9,644 nt of DNA. Origin: Alphaproteobacteria bacterium (GTDB taxonomy: Bacteria; Pseudomonadota; Alphaproteobacteria; Rickettsiales; SXRF01). This document shows positions 1 through 6,498 of the stretch, piece by piece. The DNA is taken from positions 1-9,644 of the forward strand of contig JAGVKI010000203.1 in NCBI GenBank assembly GCA_020050695.1. Direction: 5' to 3'. A program made the position numbers and the translations under genes. Each line of letters starts with the position of its first letter. Position 1 is the first letter of the stretch. The notes under the pieces were generated by a model. It saw nothing but the letters and a program-made list of their open reading frames with translations. It was not told where the DNA came from and ran no database searches.

Positions 1-154
1 CAGGGCCACTTGTAGTAGCAGGACCACTTGTAGTGGCAGGACGGCTCGCAGCAGCAGGGCCGCTTGTAACAGCTGGGCTACTTGTAACAGCAGGGGTGCT
101 CGTAGTGGCAGGACGGCTTGCAGTGGCAGGACCACTTGTAACAGCCGGGCCGCT
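1..154 (-). repeat. Second, divergent 18-bp tandem array at the window edge
   Basis: From 154 down to the edge the ankyrin gene is again periodic at 18 bp, with eight full units and a partial ninth. The hexapeptides read in order SGPAVT, SGPATA, SRPATT, STPAVT, SSPAVT, SGPAAA, SRPATT, SGPATT, SGP. S1, P3 and A4 are fixed while positions 2, 5 and 6 vary. It resembles the TPAVSS array in period and composition, so the two probably share an origin. Its full length is unknown because it runs out of the window. Confidence 0.9.
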
Positions 155-2326
155 AGGTGCGGTGATAACAATAGATGTATTCAGTCCAGCCTGGTTTTCG
201 CGTGCACTGGCAGTAAACTCAGATTTAATAGTGCTAATGACAACACTCTGGCCGCCTGGGATGTTCTGTGTTTTGCTTGTAATCAGCGCATTCGCTGCAG
301 CATAGGCCGGGTTATTTGCAGTGTTGTTGGTGATATTATTCACCACTGCCTGACCTAGCGCTTCAGGATCCTGGGACAGTGCCGGGTTAGCGCGCAGTAC
401 TTCCTGGGTCGACTGCGTCAGTGCAGTGCGCAGGGTTTGTTTTTCTGCGTCATCGAAGCTTGGACGCATGGCCGACGGAACGCTTTCAAGCTTCGCAAGC
501 AGTTTGGTTTCAGTTGCCTGAACGATGGTAGTAACCGTGGCATCCAGCTGTGGCTGGTTAACGTTTACGGTAGCGCCAGGAGCAAGCTGCGGTCCCTGAC
601 CGCCTGGGCCAGAGGCCTGTGGGCCGTCATTGCCGCCAAATAGGCCGCCAAAAAGACCGCTAAGCATACCGCCTTTGTCAGCTGCGCCGCCAAGCATCGC
701 ACCGAGCAGTGGGGCGATGAGCATCATAATGCCGCCGGCGCCGCCAGTCATGGCAGCTATGGCAAGGCCAATGATGGCGCCGATAATCATGCCTGCGTTT
801 TTCTTCAGGAAGCCCATGACGCCGCCTTCTTCAGGCTGAGCACCGCCAGTGCCAAGGCCGGTTGCGGTAGGAGTGCTCGAGACTGGGCTGTTGCCCGGCG
901 GAATCACTGCGACATTATTGTTAAGTGCAAGGGCTGAATTGGGCTGAAAGCGGGAATTGGCATCGGGTACCAGCATATTGCCATCAGCGCTTACGTTGAG
1001 AGCCCGACTCACGACGAAATTACCGTTGCGCATATTCCCGGCGAGGATAACGTTCTTACCATTTTCCTGTGTGGCGACAAAGGATGTGGCGTCTGGTACT
1101 GCGGCCTTTACTTCGCTGCTGATACGAGCCATGCCGGACAGGCGTGCATCAGGATTTACCCGGTTAACGGAAGGCACCATTGGCGGAGTGCTGTAATCTT
1201 CTACTGCGGCGGTAAGGTCGCGCGGCGGACGGGCAGCCGGGCCGCTTGTGGTTGGCGCAGATCCAGTAACGGCAGGTGTACTTGAAACAGCAGGTGTGCT
1301 TGAAACAGCAGGTGTGCTTGAAACAGCAGGCGTGCTTGAAACAGCAGGTGTGCTTGAAACAGCAGGCGTGCTCGAAACAGCAGGTGTGCTTGAAACAGCA
1401 GGTGTGCTTGAAACAGCAGGCGTACTTGAAACAGCAGGCGTGCTCGAAACAGCAGGCGTGCTTGAAACGGCAGGTGTGCTTGAAACGGCAGGTGTAGGCG
1501 TGGGCTGCTGCGCAGCTTCAAGAGCAGTGATAACTGCTTGGTACTGTGTTCGTTTTGGATCATTTGCCTCAAATAAGTTCATGCGTTCTTGCGCTCGGTC
1601 CAGTGCCGTCTTGCCATATTCGTCCTGGATTTCCGCTGCTGCTGGATTTGCCCTGAGCATGGCGTTAACGACCTCAGCATTACCGTATCGTGCGGCTTCA
1701 AACAGCGGTGTCTCACCATATTGGTTTTTAAGCCCGACTGCTTCTGGGGTTGCCCTTAGCAACGCATTGACCACCTCAGGATTGGCTCTGTAGCCCGATG
1801 CCATAGATAATGGCGTTCTATTATACTCGTCCGTAATACTGGCTGCTTCCGGATTTGCCGTGAGTATGGCATTGACGACTTCAAGGTTGCCTTTACTGGC
1901 CGCCATATGCAGTGGCGTCCAGTCTCTGCTGTTTTTTACAGTGGCAGCGCCAGGATCCGCCGTGAGTATGGCGTTGACCATATCAAGATTACCATTGGAA
2001 ACTGCTATATAAAGAGGGGATTCGCCATCATAGTTTTTGACCCTGGCGGCTTGCGGATTCGACTTGAGGATCGCATTTACTTCATCAATATTTCCATTGG
2101 TTACTGCAACATGAAGTGCTGTATTTCCGTAGGAATATTGTGGTGTTACATCTGGGAACTCTGCTTCGAGGTTGGCGTATTGAACAATTGTTCTGCCATC
2201 TTCATCTGTTAAAGAGCGCAGCTGCGGATTGTCTATAAGAATTTGGGTAAGGTTTTCCCTGCCATTCTCAGAGCGAAAGACATCCTTTAAATCTTCAATG
2301 GTCGGGTTTTCCGGTAAATCAACCAT
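1..2326 (-). CDS. Large ankyrin-repeat protein with hexapeptide-array linkers (3' part beyond window)
   Basis: The frame is open without a stop from the ATG at 2326-2324 to the left edge (775 codons), so the gene is incomplete here. A GGGA Shine-Dalgarno-like site lies 8 nt before the ATG. Residues 1-65 are a non-repeat lead with no signal peptide. Residues about 66-236 form five ankyrin repeats of 33-36 residues (pattern G-x-T/S-P-L-x-x-A, then G-N-x-E-V-V-N-A-I/L-L) with a capping partial repeat to about 255. Residues 278-355 are a T-P-A-V-S-S array. Residues about 356-510 are unrecognised. Residues about 512-548 are Gly/Ala-rich and hydrophobic, possibly membrane-inserting, followed by GGLFGGLFGG. 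Residues about 567-724 look soluble and partly helical. From 725 a second S-x-P-A-x-x array begins. Ankyrin repeats bind proteins. A host- or prey-directed effector role is inferred only; an intracellular scaffold is equally possible. Confidence 0.9.
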   Translation of the reverse strand, partial: MVDLPENPTIEDLKDVFRSENGRENLTQILIDNPQLRSLTDEDGRTIVQYANLEAEFPDVTPQYSYGNTALHVAVTNGNIDEVNAILKSNPQAARVKNYDGESPLYIAVSNGNLDMVNAILTADPGAATVKNSRDWTPLHMAASKGNLEVVNAILTANPEAASITDEYNRTPLSMASGYRANPEVVNALLRATPEAVGLKNQYGETPLFEAARYGNAEVVNAMLRANPAAAEIQDEYGKTALDRAQERMNLFEANDPKRTQYQAVITALEAAQQPTPTPAVSSTPAVSSTPAVSSTPAVSSTPAVSSTPAVSSTPAVSSTPAVSSTPAVSSTPAVSSTPAVSSTPAVSSTPAVTGSAPTTSGPAARPPRDLTAAVEDYSTPPMVPSVNRVNPDARLSGMARISSEVKAAVPDATSFVATQENGKNVILAGNMRNGNFVVSRALNVSADGNMLVPDANSRFQPNSALALNNNVAVIPPGNSPVSSTPTATGLGTGGAQPEEGGVMGFLKKNAGMIIGAIIGLAIAAMTGGAGGIMMLIAPLLGAMLGGAADKGGMLSGLFGGLFGGNDGPQASGPGGQGPQLAPGATVNVNQPQLDATVTTIVQATETKLLAKLESVPSAMRPSFDDAEKQTLRTALTQSTQEVLRANPALSQDPEALGQAVVNNITNNTANNPAYAAANALITSKTQNIPGGQSVVISTIKSEFTASARENQAGLNTSIVITAPSGPAVTSGPATASRPATTSTPAVTSSPAVTSGPAAASRPATTSGPATTSGP
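1262..1495 (-). repeat. 18-bp tandem repeat encoding (TPAVSS)12 plus one degenerate unit
   Basis: Thirteen contiguous 18-bp units lie in frame in the ankyrin gene. Units 1-12 (1495 down to 1280) all encode T-P-A-V-S-S; unit 13 (1279-1262) encodes T-P-A-V-T-G. The DNA units are not identical, but among units 1-12 every difference I found is silent and at a third codon position: ACA/ACG, GCC/GCT, TCA/TCG and AGC/AGT. The encoded segment is a Pro/Thr/Ser linker, probably extended and disordered. Because 18 is a multiple of three, the array also stays open in other frames, which produces spurious open frames on both strands. Confidence 0.97.
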
Positions 2327-2351
2327 AATTCTGTTCCCACTTTTGTCCGCA

Positions 2352-2372
2352 AATTAACATTGCGTGTTAATT
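2352..2372. promoter_or_regulatory. Perfect 8-bp inverted repeat in the ankyrin gene leader
   Basis: AATTAACA and TGTTAATT flank a 5-nt centre, TTGCG. On the minus strand it falls just downstream of the proposed -10 box and before the Shine-Dalgarno site. It could be a repressor operator overlapping the start of transcription, or a stem-loop at the 5' end of the mRNA that affects stability. The sequence alone does not decide between these. Confidence 0.5.
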
Positions 2373-2382
2373 CTATCGTTTA

Positions 2383-2409
2383 ATCCTAACAGAACTATAT
2401 GACAGTCAA
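2383..2409 (-). promoter_or_regulatory. Probable promoter of the ankyrin gene
   Basis: On the minus strand TTGACT (2409-2404, 5 of 6 to the sigma-70 -35 consensus) is followed after 15 nt by TAGGAT (2388-2383, 4 of 6 to the -10). The spacing is short. An AT-rich tract at 2421-2446, with the 9-mer TTAAATTTA twice 15 bp apart, sits just upstream where an UP element would lie. Transcription would start near 2376, about 50 nt before the ATG. Read-through from ileS is also possible, since no GC-rich terminator hairpin with a T run is visible after ileS. Confidence 0.45.
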
Positions 2410-2482
2410 CACATCGCTTATGTTAAATTTATATGACTTAAATTTAGCAGGAAAAACTTAATTATTTGATAAAAACAACACC

Positions 2483-5400
2483 TTACTGGACTGTCACAAA
2501 TGATATGACAATTATGTGATCATCCAGCCTATTTTCAACGGTGAATTTAGGTTTATCAATGGCTTGACCCGTTATGTCGGTAGCCAGCGTCTGCTCCATG
2601 ATATATGTCTTATGGGTAGCCACTGCCTTGGCGATAGCCTCCGGGGCAACGATGCTTAAGGAAATCCGGTCGGCCACATGCAGCCCGCCGTCTTTACGGG
2701 CCTGCTGGATCATGCGAACCAGATCGCGGGCGATGCCCTCGGCTTCCAGTTCAGGGGTGACGTTTGTATCAAGAATCACCAGCGCGTCGTTAGTCGATAG
2801 TGCCTGGGCACGGTCTTTGAATTCCGGTTTTGGCTCAAGTTGCAGAACATACTCAGCAGGCAGCAGTTTTTCGCCGCATACTTCCACTGCGCCGTCTGCC
2901 TGCTTCCATTCACCTTTTTTAGCCGCCGGAATGATCTGTTTCATCTTTTCCGGCAGGCGTTTACCCAGCACCTGATTGTTCAGGCCGAGTTTGAGGGTGG
3001 CGTACTCGTTAATATTAGCTTCAACGTGAACTGCCTTTACGTTTAACTCATCTTGAATGATGTCATTAAATGTTGCGGCAACCAGATGCTCGTGCGTAAC
3101 TATTGTTAGCGATTGCAACGGCTGGCGAACCCTTATGTTCCGGGTATTACGCACACCTAGTCCAGCATTGCAAATATCGCGTGTTTTTTCCATCTGACGC
3201 AGCAGTTCAGCTTCATCATGAATTCCGCTCACATCCGGGAAATCAGCCGTATGCACGGACTCTTCACCTGTCAGGCCGCGATACATATCTTCAAGCGTCA
3301 TTGGCAGCAGTGGCGCAGCGGCGCGGCACATAGCGTGCAGCACGGTGTATAATGTATTGTATGCCGCCTGTTTATCCGCGTCAAATACATGATCTTTGGC
3401 TTCCTTCCAGAAGCGCTCTTTATTGCGGCGGATATACCAGTTGTTCAGCGAGTCAAAGAACAGCTGCAGCGAATCGCATGCGGCGGGGGTGTCATAGCTG
3501 CCCAGCGCCTGCTCGATGGCGGTGACGGACTGCTTGCACTTGGCGAGGATATAGCGGTCCATCACATCCGTTGATGTGGTGTCGTACTTCGCCTGAATGC
3601 CGTCGGCATTGGCATAGAGCGTGAAGAAATTATAGGCGTTCCATACTGGTTTGATGGCAAGGCGCACGACGTCACGGATGAATTTGCCATCCGGGTCGAC
3701 CATCAGGTCCTGCCCACGCATTACGGGGGACGCAATCATCAGCCAGCGCAATGCGTCGGCGCCAAACTGGTCGATCACTTCCATCGGGTCTTTGTAATTC
3801 TTCAGGCGCTTGGAATATTTAAGGCCGGTTTCCGCGTCCAGCACCACACCATGGCAGATACAGTTTTTAAACGGCGGCTTATCGAAGAGTGCCGTCGACA
3901 GCATGATCAGCGTATTGAACCAGCCGCGTGTCTGGCCGACATATTCAGTGATGAAATCGGCAGGGAAGTGGCCTTCAAACCATTCCTTGTTTTCAAACGG
4001 GTAATGCACCTGCGCAAACGGCATGGAGCCGGATTCAAACCAGCAATCGAACACGTCTTCCACACGGCGCAGCGTGTAAGCAGGATCGGTAGGGTCAGGC
4101 TTGGTCAGCTCGTCGATATACGGACGGTGCAGGTCTTTTACCTCAACGCCGAAAAACTCCTGAAGTTCAGCGATAGAGCCGAATACATAGAGTTCCTTGT
4201 TCTTAGGATTGTCCGATTTCCAGATAGGAATCGGCGTGCCCCAGAAGCGGTTGCGCGAGATCGACCAGTCCGGCGCGGTGGCCAGCATGTGGCCCATCTG
4301 CCCATCGCGGATATGGCCGGGAATCCAGTTGATTTCCTGATTCAGTTCCACCGCACGGTCGCGGAATTTGGTCACTTCCACATACCAGCTTGGCATAGCG
4401 CGGTAGATAAGCGGCTTATCGGTGCGCCAGCAATGCGGGTAATTATGCTTGATTTCTTCTTGGCGGATCAGCTTGCCGTTTTCTTTCAGCCAGCTAATGA
4501 TGCGCAAATTCGCAAGCCCGTATTTTTTCAGTTGTTCAGGCTTATACGGTTCATCTGCGCGCGCGCCGTCTTCCTGCGAAATAACGTTCAGGCCCTTGAG
4601 GCTTAATACCTCGTCATTCCGGCGAAGGCCGGAATCTGCATCCCCATAGCCACCGGCCTGCGCCGGTGTGACGTAAAAAGGTATATCAAAAATAGCATCC
4701 GTGTATTTGCCCTGGCCATCGACGGGCACCACAACTTCAATGCCATTGGCTTCGCAGCATTTTTGATCTTCCTCACCAAAGCCCGGCGCCATATGCACGA
4801 TACCCGTGCCGTCACCGTCGGTAACGAAAGAAGAGCCGTCCAGAATACGGAAGGCCTTATTGTGGTCTTTGAAATAGGGGAAGAGGGGCTCGTACACTTG
4901 ACCAAGCAAATCTTCAAATGCGATTGGTGCAGCAATGGTTATACCTTCCTCGCTACCCAGTTCCTTGGCATACTTATGGGAAGCATTTACGCCCATGATA
5001 TAGCAATTACCATCTTTTAAAACGCAGCCATAGGTTACGTCCTTACCCACCGCCAGAGCGAGGTTGCTCGGCAAAGTCCAAGGCGTCGTCGTCCATGCCA
5101 GCACATAATAATTATCAGCCTTAGGAGCACCTTTTGGCGCGCTATGCAGCTTGAACGCCACCGTCGCCGCTTTATCTTCTTTTTCGCGGTAGCTGTTATC
5201 CAGCTTGGTTTCAAAGTTCGATAGTGGTGTTTCGGCGGCCCATGAATAGGGCATTACGCGGTAGGCTTCGTATACCCAGCCTTTTTTATAAATCTCTTTG
5301 AATGCCCAGATGACAGATTCCATGAAGTTTTTGTCCATGGTTTTATAGTCACCGGCAAAGTCTACCCAGCGCGCCTGGCGGGTGACATACTGTTCCCATT

Positions 5401-5833
5401 CGGTGGTGTATTTCATGACCGAGGTGCGGCAATGGTCGTTGAATTTGCCAATGCCGAAATTCTGGATCGCCTGGCGGCCAGAGATGCCCAGTTCCTTTTC
5501 GCTGCCCATTTCAGCAGGCAGGCCGTGGCAATCCCAACCGAAGCGGCGCTCGACTTTTTTGCCCTTCATGGTCTGGTAGCGGGCGTATAAATCTTTTACA
5601 AAGCCCGTCAGCAAATGGCCGTAATGCGGCAGGCCGTTGGCAAATGGCGGGCCGTCATAAAATACAAATTCCTTGTCTTTGGCGCGGTGCTCAACCGATT
5701 TTTTGAACATCCCTTCCTTTTGCCAATAGGCCAGTACAGCCTCTTCAATGGCCGGAAAATTGGGGTTGGCGTTTACTTCAGGGTAAAAACCACGGTTTTT
5801 CTGTATAGATTCGCTTTTTGCCACGCTTGTCAT
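2483..5833 (-). CDS. ileS: Isoleucine--tRNA ligase, IleRS2 type, with an in-frame palindromic insertion
   Basis: Cytoplasmic class I synthetase that charges tRNA-Ile with isoleucine using ATP. In the 1116-residue product the ATP-binding HIGH motif is HYGH at 70-73 inside GPPFANGLPHYGH, followed by GWDCHGLPAE (99-108). The CP1 editing domain shows WTTTPWT (247-253) and HMAPGFGEED (347-356). SRNRFWGTPIPIW and DCWFESGSMPFAQ are typical of the family. The KMSKS loop is KYSKR (672-676), followed by LKNYKDP. A C-terminal anticodon-binding region includes SLNNWYIRRNKERFW. Motif style fits the eukaryote-like IleRS2 group, often linked to mupirocin tolerance. Residues 387-409 are encoded by an inserted palindromic element within the editing domain. 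The ATG at 5833 lacks a purine-rich ribosome-binding site (ATTTTACCA precedes it), but no better in-frame start is seen. Confidence 0.97.
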   Translation of the reverse strand: MTSVAKSESIQKNRGFYPEVNANPNFPAIEEAVLAYWQKEGMFKKSVEHRAKDKEFVFYDGPPFANGLPHYGHLLTGFVKDLYARYQTMKGKKVERRFGWDCHGLPAEMGSEKELGISGRQAIQNFGIGKFNDHCRTSVMKYTTEWEQYVTRQARWVDFAGDYKTMDKNFMESVIWAFKEIYKKGWVYEAYRVMPYSWAAETPLSNFETKLDNSYREKEDKAATVAFKLHSAPKGAPKADNYYVLAWTTTPWTLPSNLALAVGKDVTYGCVLKDGNCYIMGVNASHKYAKELGSEEGITIAAPIAFEDLLGQVYEPLFPYFKDHNKAFRILDGSSFVTDGDGTGIVHMAPGFGEEDQKCCEANGIEVVVPVDGQGKYTDAIFDIPFYVTPAQAGGYGDADSGLRRNDEVLSLKGLNVISQEDGARADEPYKPEQLKKYGLANLRIISWLKENGKLIRQEEIKHNYPHCWRTDKPLIYRAMPSWYVEVTKFRDRAVELNQEINWIPGHIRDGQMGHMLATAPDWSISRNRFWGTPIPIWKSDNPKNKELYVFGSIAELQEFFGVEVKDLHRPYIDELTKPDPTDPAYTLRRVEDVFDCWFESGSMPFAQVHYPFENKEWFEGHFPADFITEYVGQTRGWFNTLIMLSTALFDKPPFKNCICHGVVLDAETGLKYSKRLKNYKDPMEVIDQFGADALRWLMIASPVMRGQDLMVDPDGKFIRDVVRLAIKPVWNAYNFFTLYANADGIQAKYDTTSTDVMDRYILAKCKQSVTAIEQALGSYDTPAACDSLQLFFDSLNNWYIRRNKERFWKEAKDHVFDADKQAAYNTLYTVLHAMCRAAAPLLPMTLEDMYRGLTGEESVHTADFPDVSGIHDEAELLRQMEKTRDICNAGLGVRNTRNIRVRQPLQSLTIVTHEHLVAATFNDIIQDELNVKAVHVEANINEYATLKLGLNNQVLGKRLPEKMKQIIPAAKKGEWKQADGAVEVCGEKLLPAEYVLQLEPKPEFKDRAQALSTNDALVILDTNVTPELEAEGIARDLVRMIQQARKDGGLHVADRISLSIVAPEAIAKAVATHKTYIMEQTLATDITGQAIDKPKFTVENRLDDHIIVISFVTVQ
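4612..4673. repeat. 62-bp REPIN-like palindromic element inserted in frame in ileS
   Basis: Two 21-bp arms (4612-4632 and 4653-4673) are inverted repeats matching at 18 of 21 positions around a 20-nt centre, with ends CGTCA and TGACG. Each arm also folds on itself: ATTCCGGC/GCCGGAAT with loop GAAG (4616-4635), and CACCGGC/GCCGGTG with loop CTGC (4651-4668). Two inverted small hairpins form the architecture of a REP doublet (REPIN). The CGTCATTCCGGCGAAGGCCGG style of sequence resembles dispersed palindromic repeats common in proteobacterial genomes. On the ileS strand it is read through as YVTPAQAGGYGDADSGLRRN and on, without a stop or frameshift. Confidence 0.85.
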
Positions 5834-5863
5834 TGGTAAAATATTAATATTTTTGGATATAAT
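5833..5863 (+). promoter_or_regulatory. Candidate promoter of the PAS-like gene
   Basis: A consensus TATAAT lies at 5858-5863. The best -35 is TTGGTA (5833-5838, 4 of 6) with a long 19-nt spacer that contains the AT palindrome. Transcription would start near 5870, giving a leader of about 68 nt. The -35 overlaps the ileS start codon on the other strand, so the two promoters would interfere. Confidence 0.35.
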
Positions 5864-5937
5864 CGTTTAAGAGTCAGCATTTCTAGCGGTTTTGCTCAGA
5901 TGTTGCAATAATTAACAAGGCACAAGTAGGTGGCACC
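5834..5937. other. AT-rich divergent intergenic region between ileS and the PAS-like gene
   Basis: This 104-bp spacer must hold the start signals of both divergent genes. It contains a perfect 16-bp AT-only palindrome, AAAATATTAATATTTT, at 5838-5853, five bases from the ileS start codon. Next to it is a consensus TATAAT on the plus strand. For ileS I see no convincing -35/-10 pair: TTGCAA and TAGAAA, 17 nt apart on the minus strand, are the best weak candidate. Confidence 0.6.
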
Positions 5938-6396
5938 ATGGATATAGATGAAAGACGTCTTACAATGCGTCTTCGCAAATACTGGGATTTAGTACGAAAA
6001 ACCCAGCCTGTGCCCGATTATAGCCATTTCAATTCCGGCACCATCAACGATATATGGCCTTACTGTTTTGTCGTCAGTGTGGATGCAGCAGGGCAGGTGG
6101 TTGCCGACGGCACCCATACCTATAAGTACCTATATATAGGTGAGCCGATTATCAAGATGTACGGCAAGGATATGACGGGCCAGACCCTGACCCAGGGGGT
6201 GAAGCACTTTATGGGCGGCCATGTTTTTGATAAATTACATGAGGTTACAACAAGTCTGGTGCCGGTGGAAGATACCGGGCATATCGTCAACCAGCAGGGC
6301 AAGATGCTTAAATACCGTGCCTGTTACCTGCCGTTTGGCAAAGAAGGCGCTGCCCTCAGCCATATTGTCGGCGGCCTGACCTACCGGGTGTTTTAA
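5938..6396 (+). CDS. PAS_5-like small protein
   Basis: A 152-residue soluble protein with no membrane segment or signal peptide. The ATG at 5938 is preceded by AGGTGG (5928-5933), a good ribosome-binding site, which favours it over the ATG at 5965. Residues 11-80 resemble the alphaproteobacterial PAS_5 family: RLRKYWDLVRKTQPVPDYSHF, then DIWPYCFVVSVD (38-49), then YLYIGEPIIKMYGKDMTGQ (65-82), the segment most typical of the family. Residues 100-152 contain LVPVEDTGHIV and a final beta-rich stretch ending LTYRVF. PAS folds sense small molecules or mediate protein contacts. No output domain is attached, so it may be a stand-alone sensor or adaptor; its ligand and partner cannot be inferred. It is transcribed divergently from ileS and lies about 100 bp before metC with a separate promoter between them. 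Confidence 0.75.
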   Translation: MDIDERRLTMRLRKYWDLVRKTQPVPDYSHFNSGTINDIWPYCFVVSVDAAGQVVADGTHTYKYLYIGEPIIKMYGKDMTGQTLTQGVKHFMGGHVFDKLHEVTTSLVPVEDTGHIVNQQGKMLKYRACYLPFGKEGAALSHIVGGLTYRVF

Positions 6397-6428
6397 TCGT
6401 ATTTCCCACTATTTTCAGGGCATTATTG

Positions 6429-6459
6429 TTGACAGTTGTCATGCAAGACAGCACATTAT
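6429..6459 (+). promoter_or_regulatory. Probable metC promoter with inverted repeat over the -35
   Basis: TTGACA (6429-6434) is a perfect sigma-70 -35 box. The nearest -10-like sequence is CATTAT (6454-6459, 4 of 6) after 19 nt, a long spacer. The inverted repeat TGACA-GT-TGTCA (6430-6441) overlaps the -35 and is placed as an operator would be. The leader would be about 33 nt, too short for a SAM riboswitch, and none is seen. Confidence 0.5.
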
Positions 6460-6498
6460 CGCGCATATATATAACGCCCTACTTACATAGAGATTCCA

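Noticed and set aside
1262..1495. Possible CRISPR-like array
   Set aside because: The 18-bp units are directly contiguous with no spacers, keep the reading frame and encode one hexapeptide.
1248..1793. Plus-strand open frame with a TAGVLE hexapeptide repeat, and another with LKQQVC
   Set aside because: These are antisense readings of the 18-bp array in the ankyrin gene. An 18-bp repeat without stops stays open in several frames; the minus-strand frame is much longer, has ankyrin motifs, and shows silent-only variation.
2421..2482. Possible intrinsic terminator after ileS
   Set aside because: Only AT-rich repeats are present; there is no GC-rich stem followed by a T run on the minus strand.
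3851..4606. Plus-strand 251-residue open frame antisense to ileS
   Set aside because: It lies wholly opposite well-conserved IleRS coding sequence, shows no recognisable domain, and its length is explained by GC-biased third positions on the other strand.
4603..4935. Minus-strand 110-residue open frame over the palindromic element, ending in PAFAGMTRY
   Set aside because: It is an alternative frame of ileS. The familiar-looking tail is only the palindromic repeat translated in another frame.
6129..6140. Perfect palindrome CCTATATATAGG
   Set aside because: It lies inside the PAS-like coding sequence and encodes a conserved segment (YLYIG), so chance plus coding constraint explains it.
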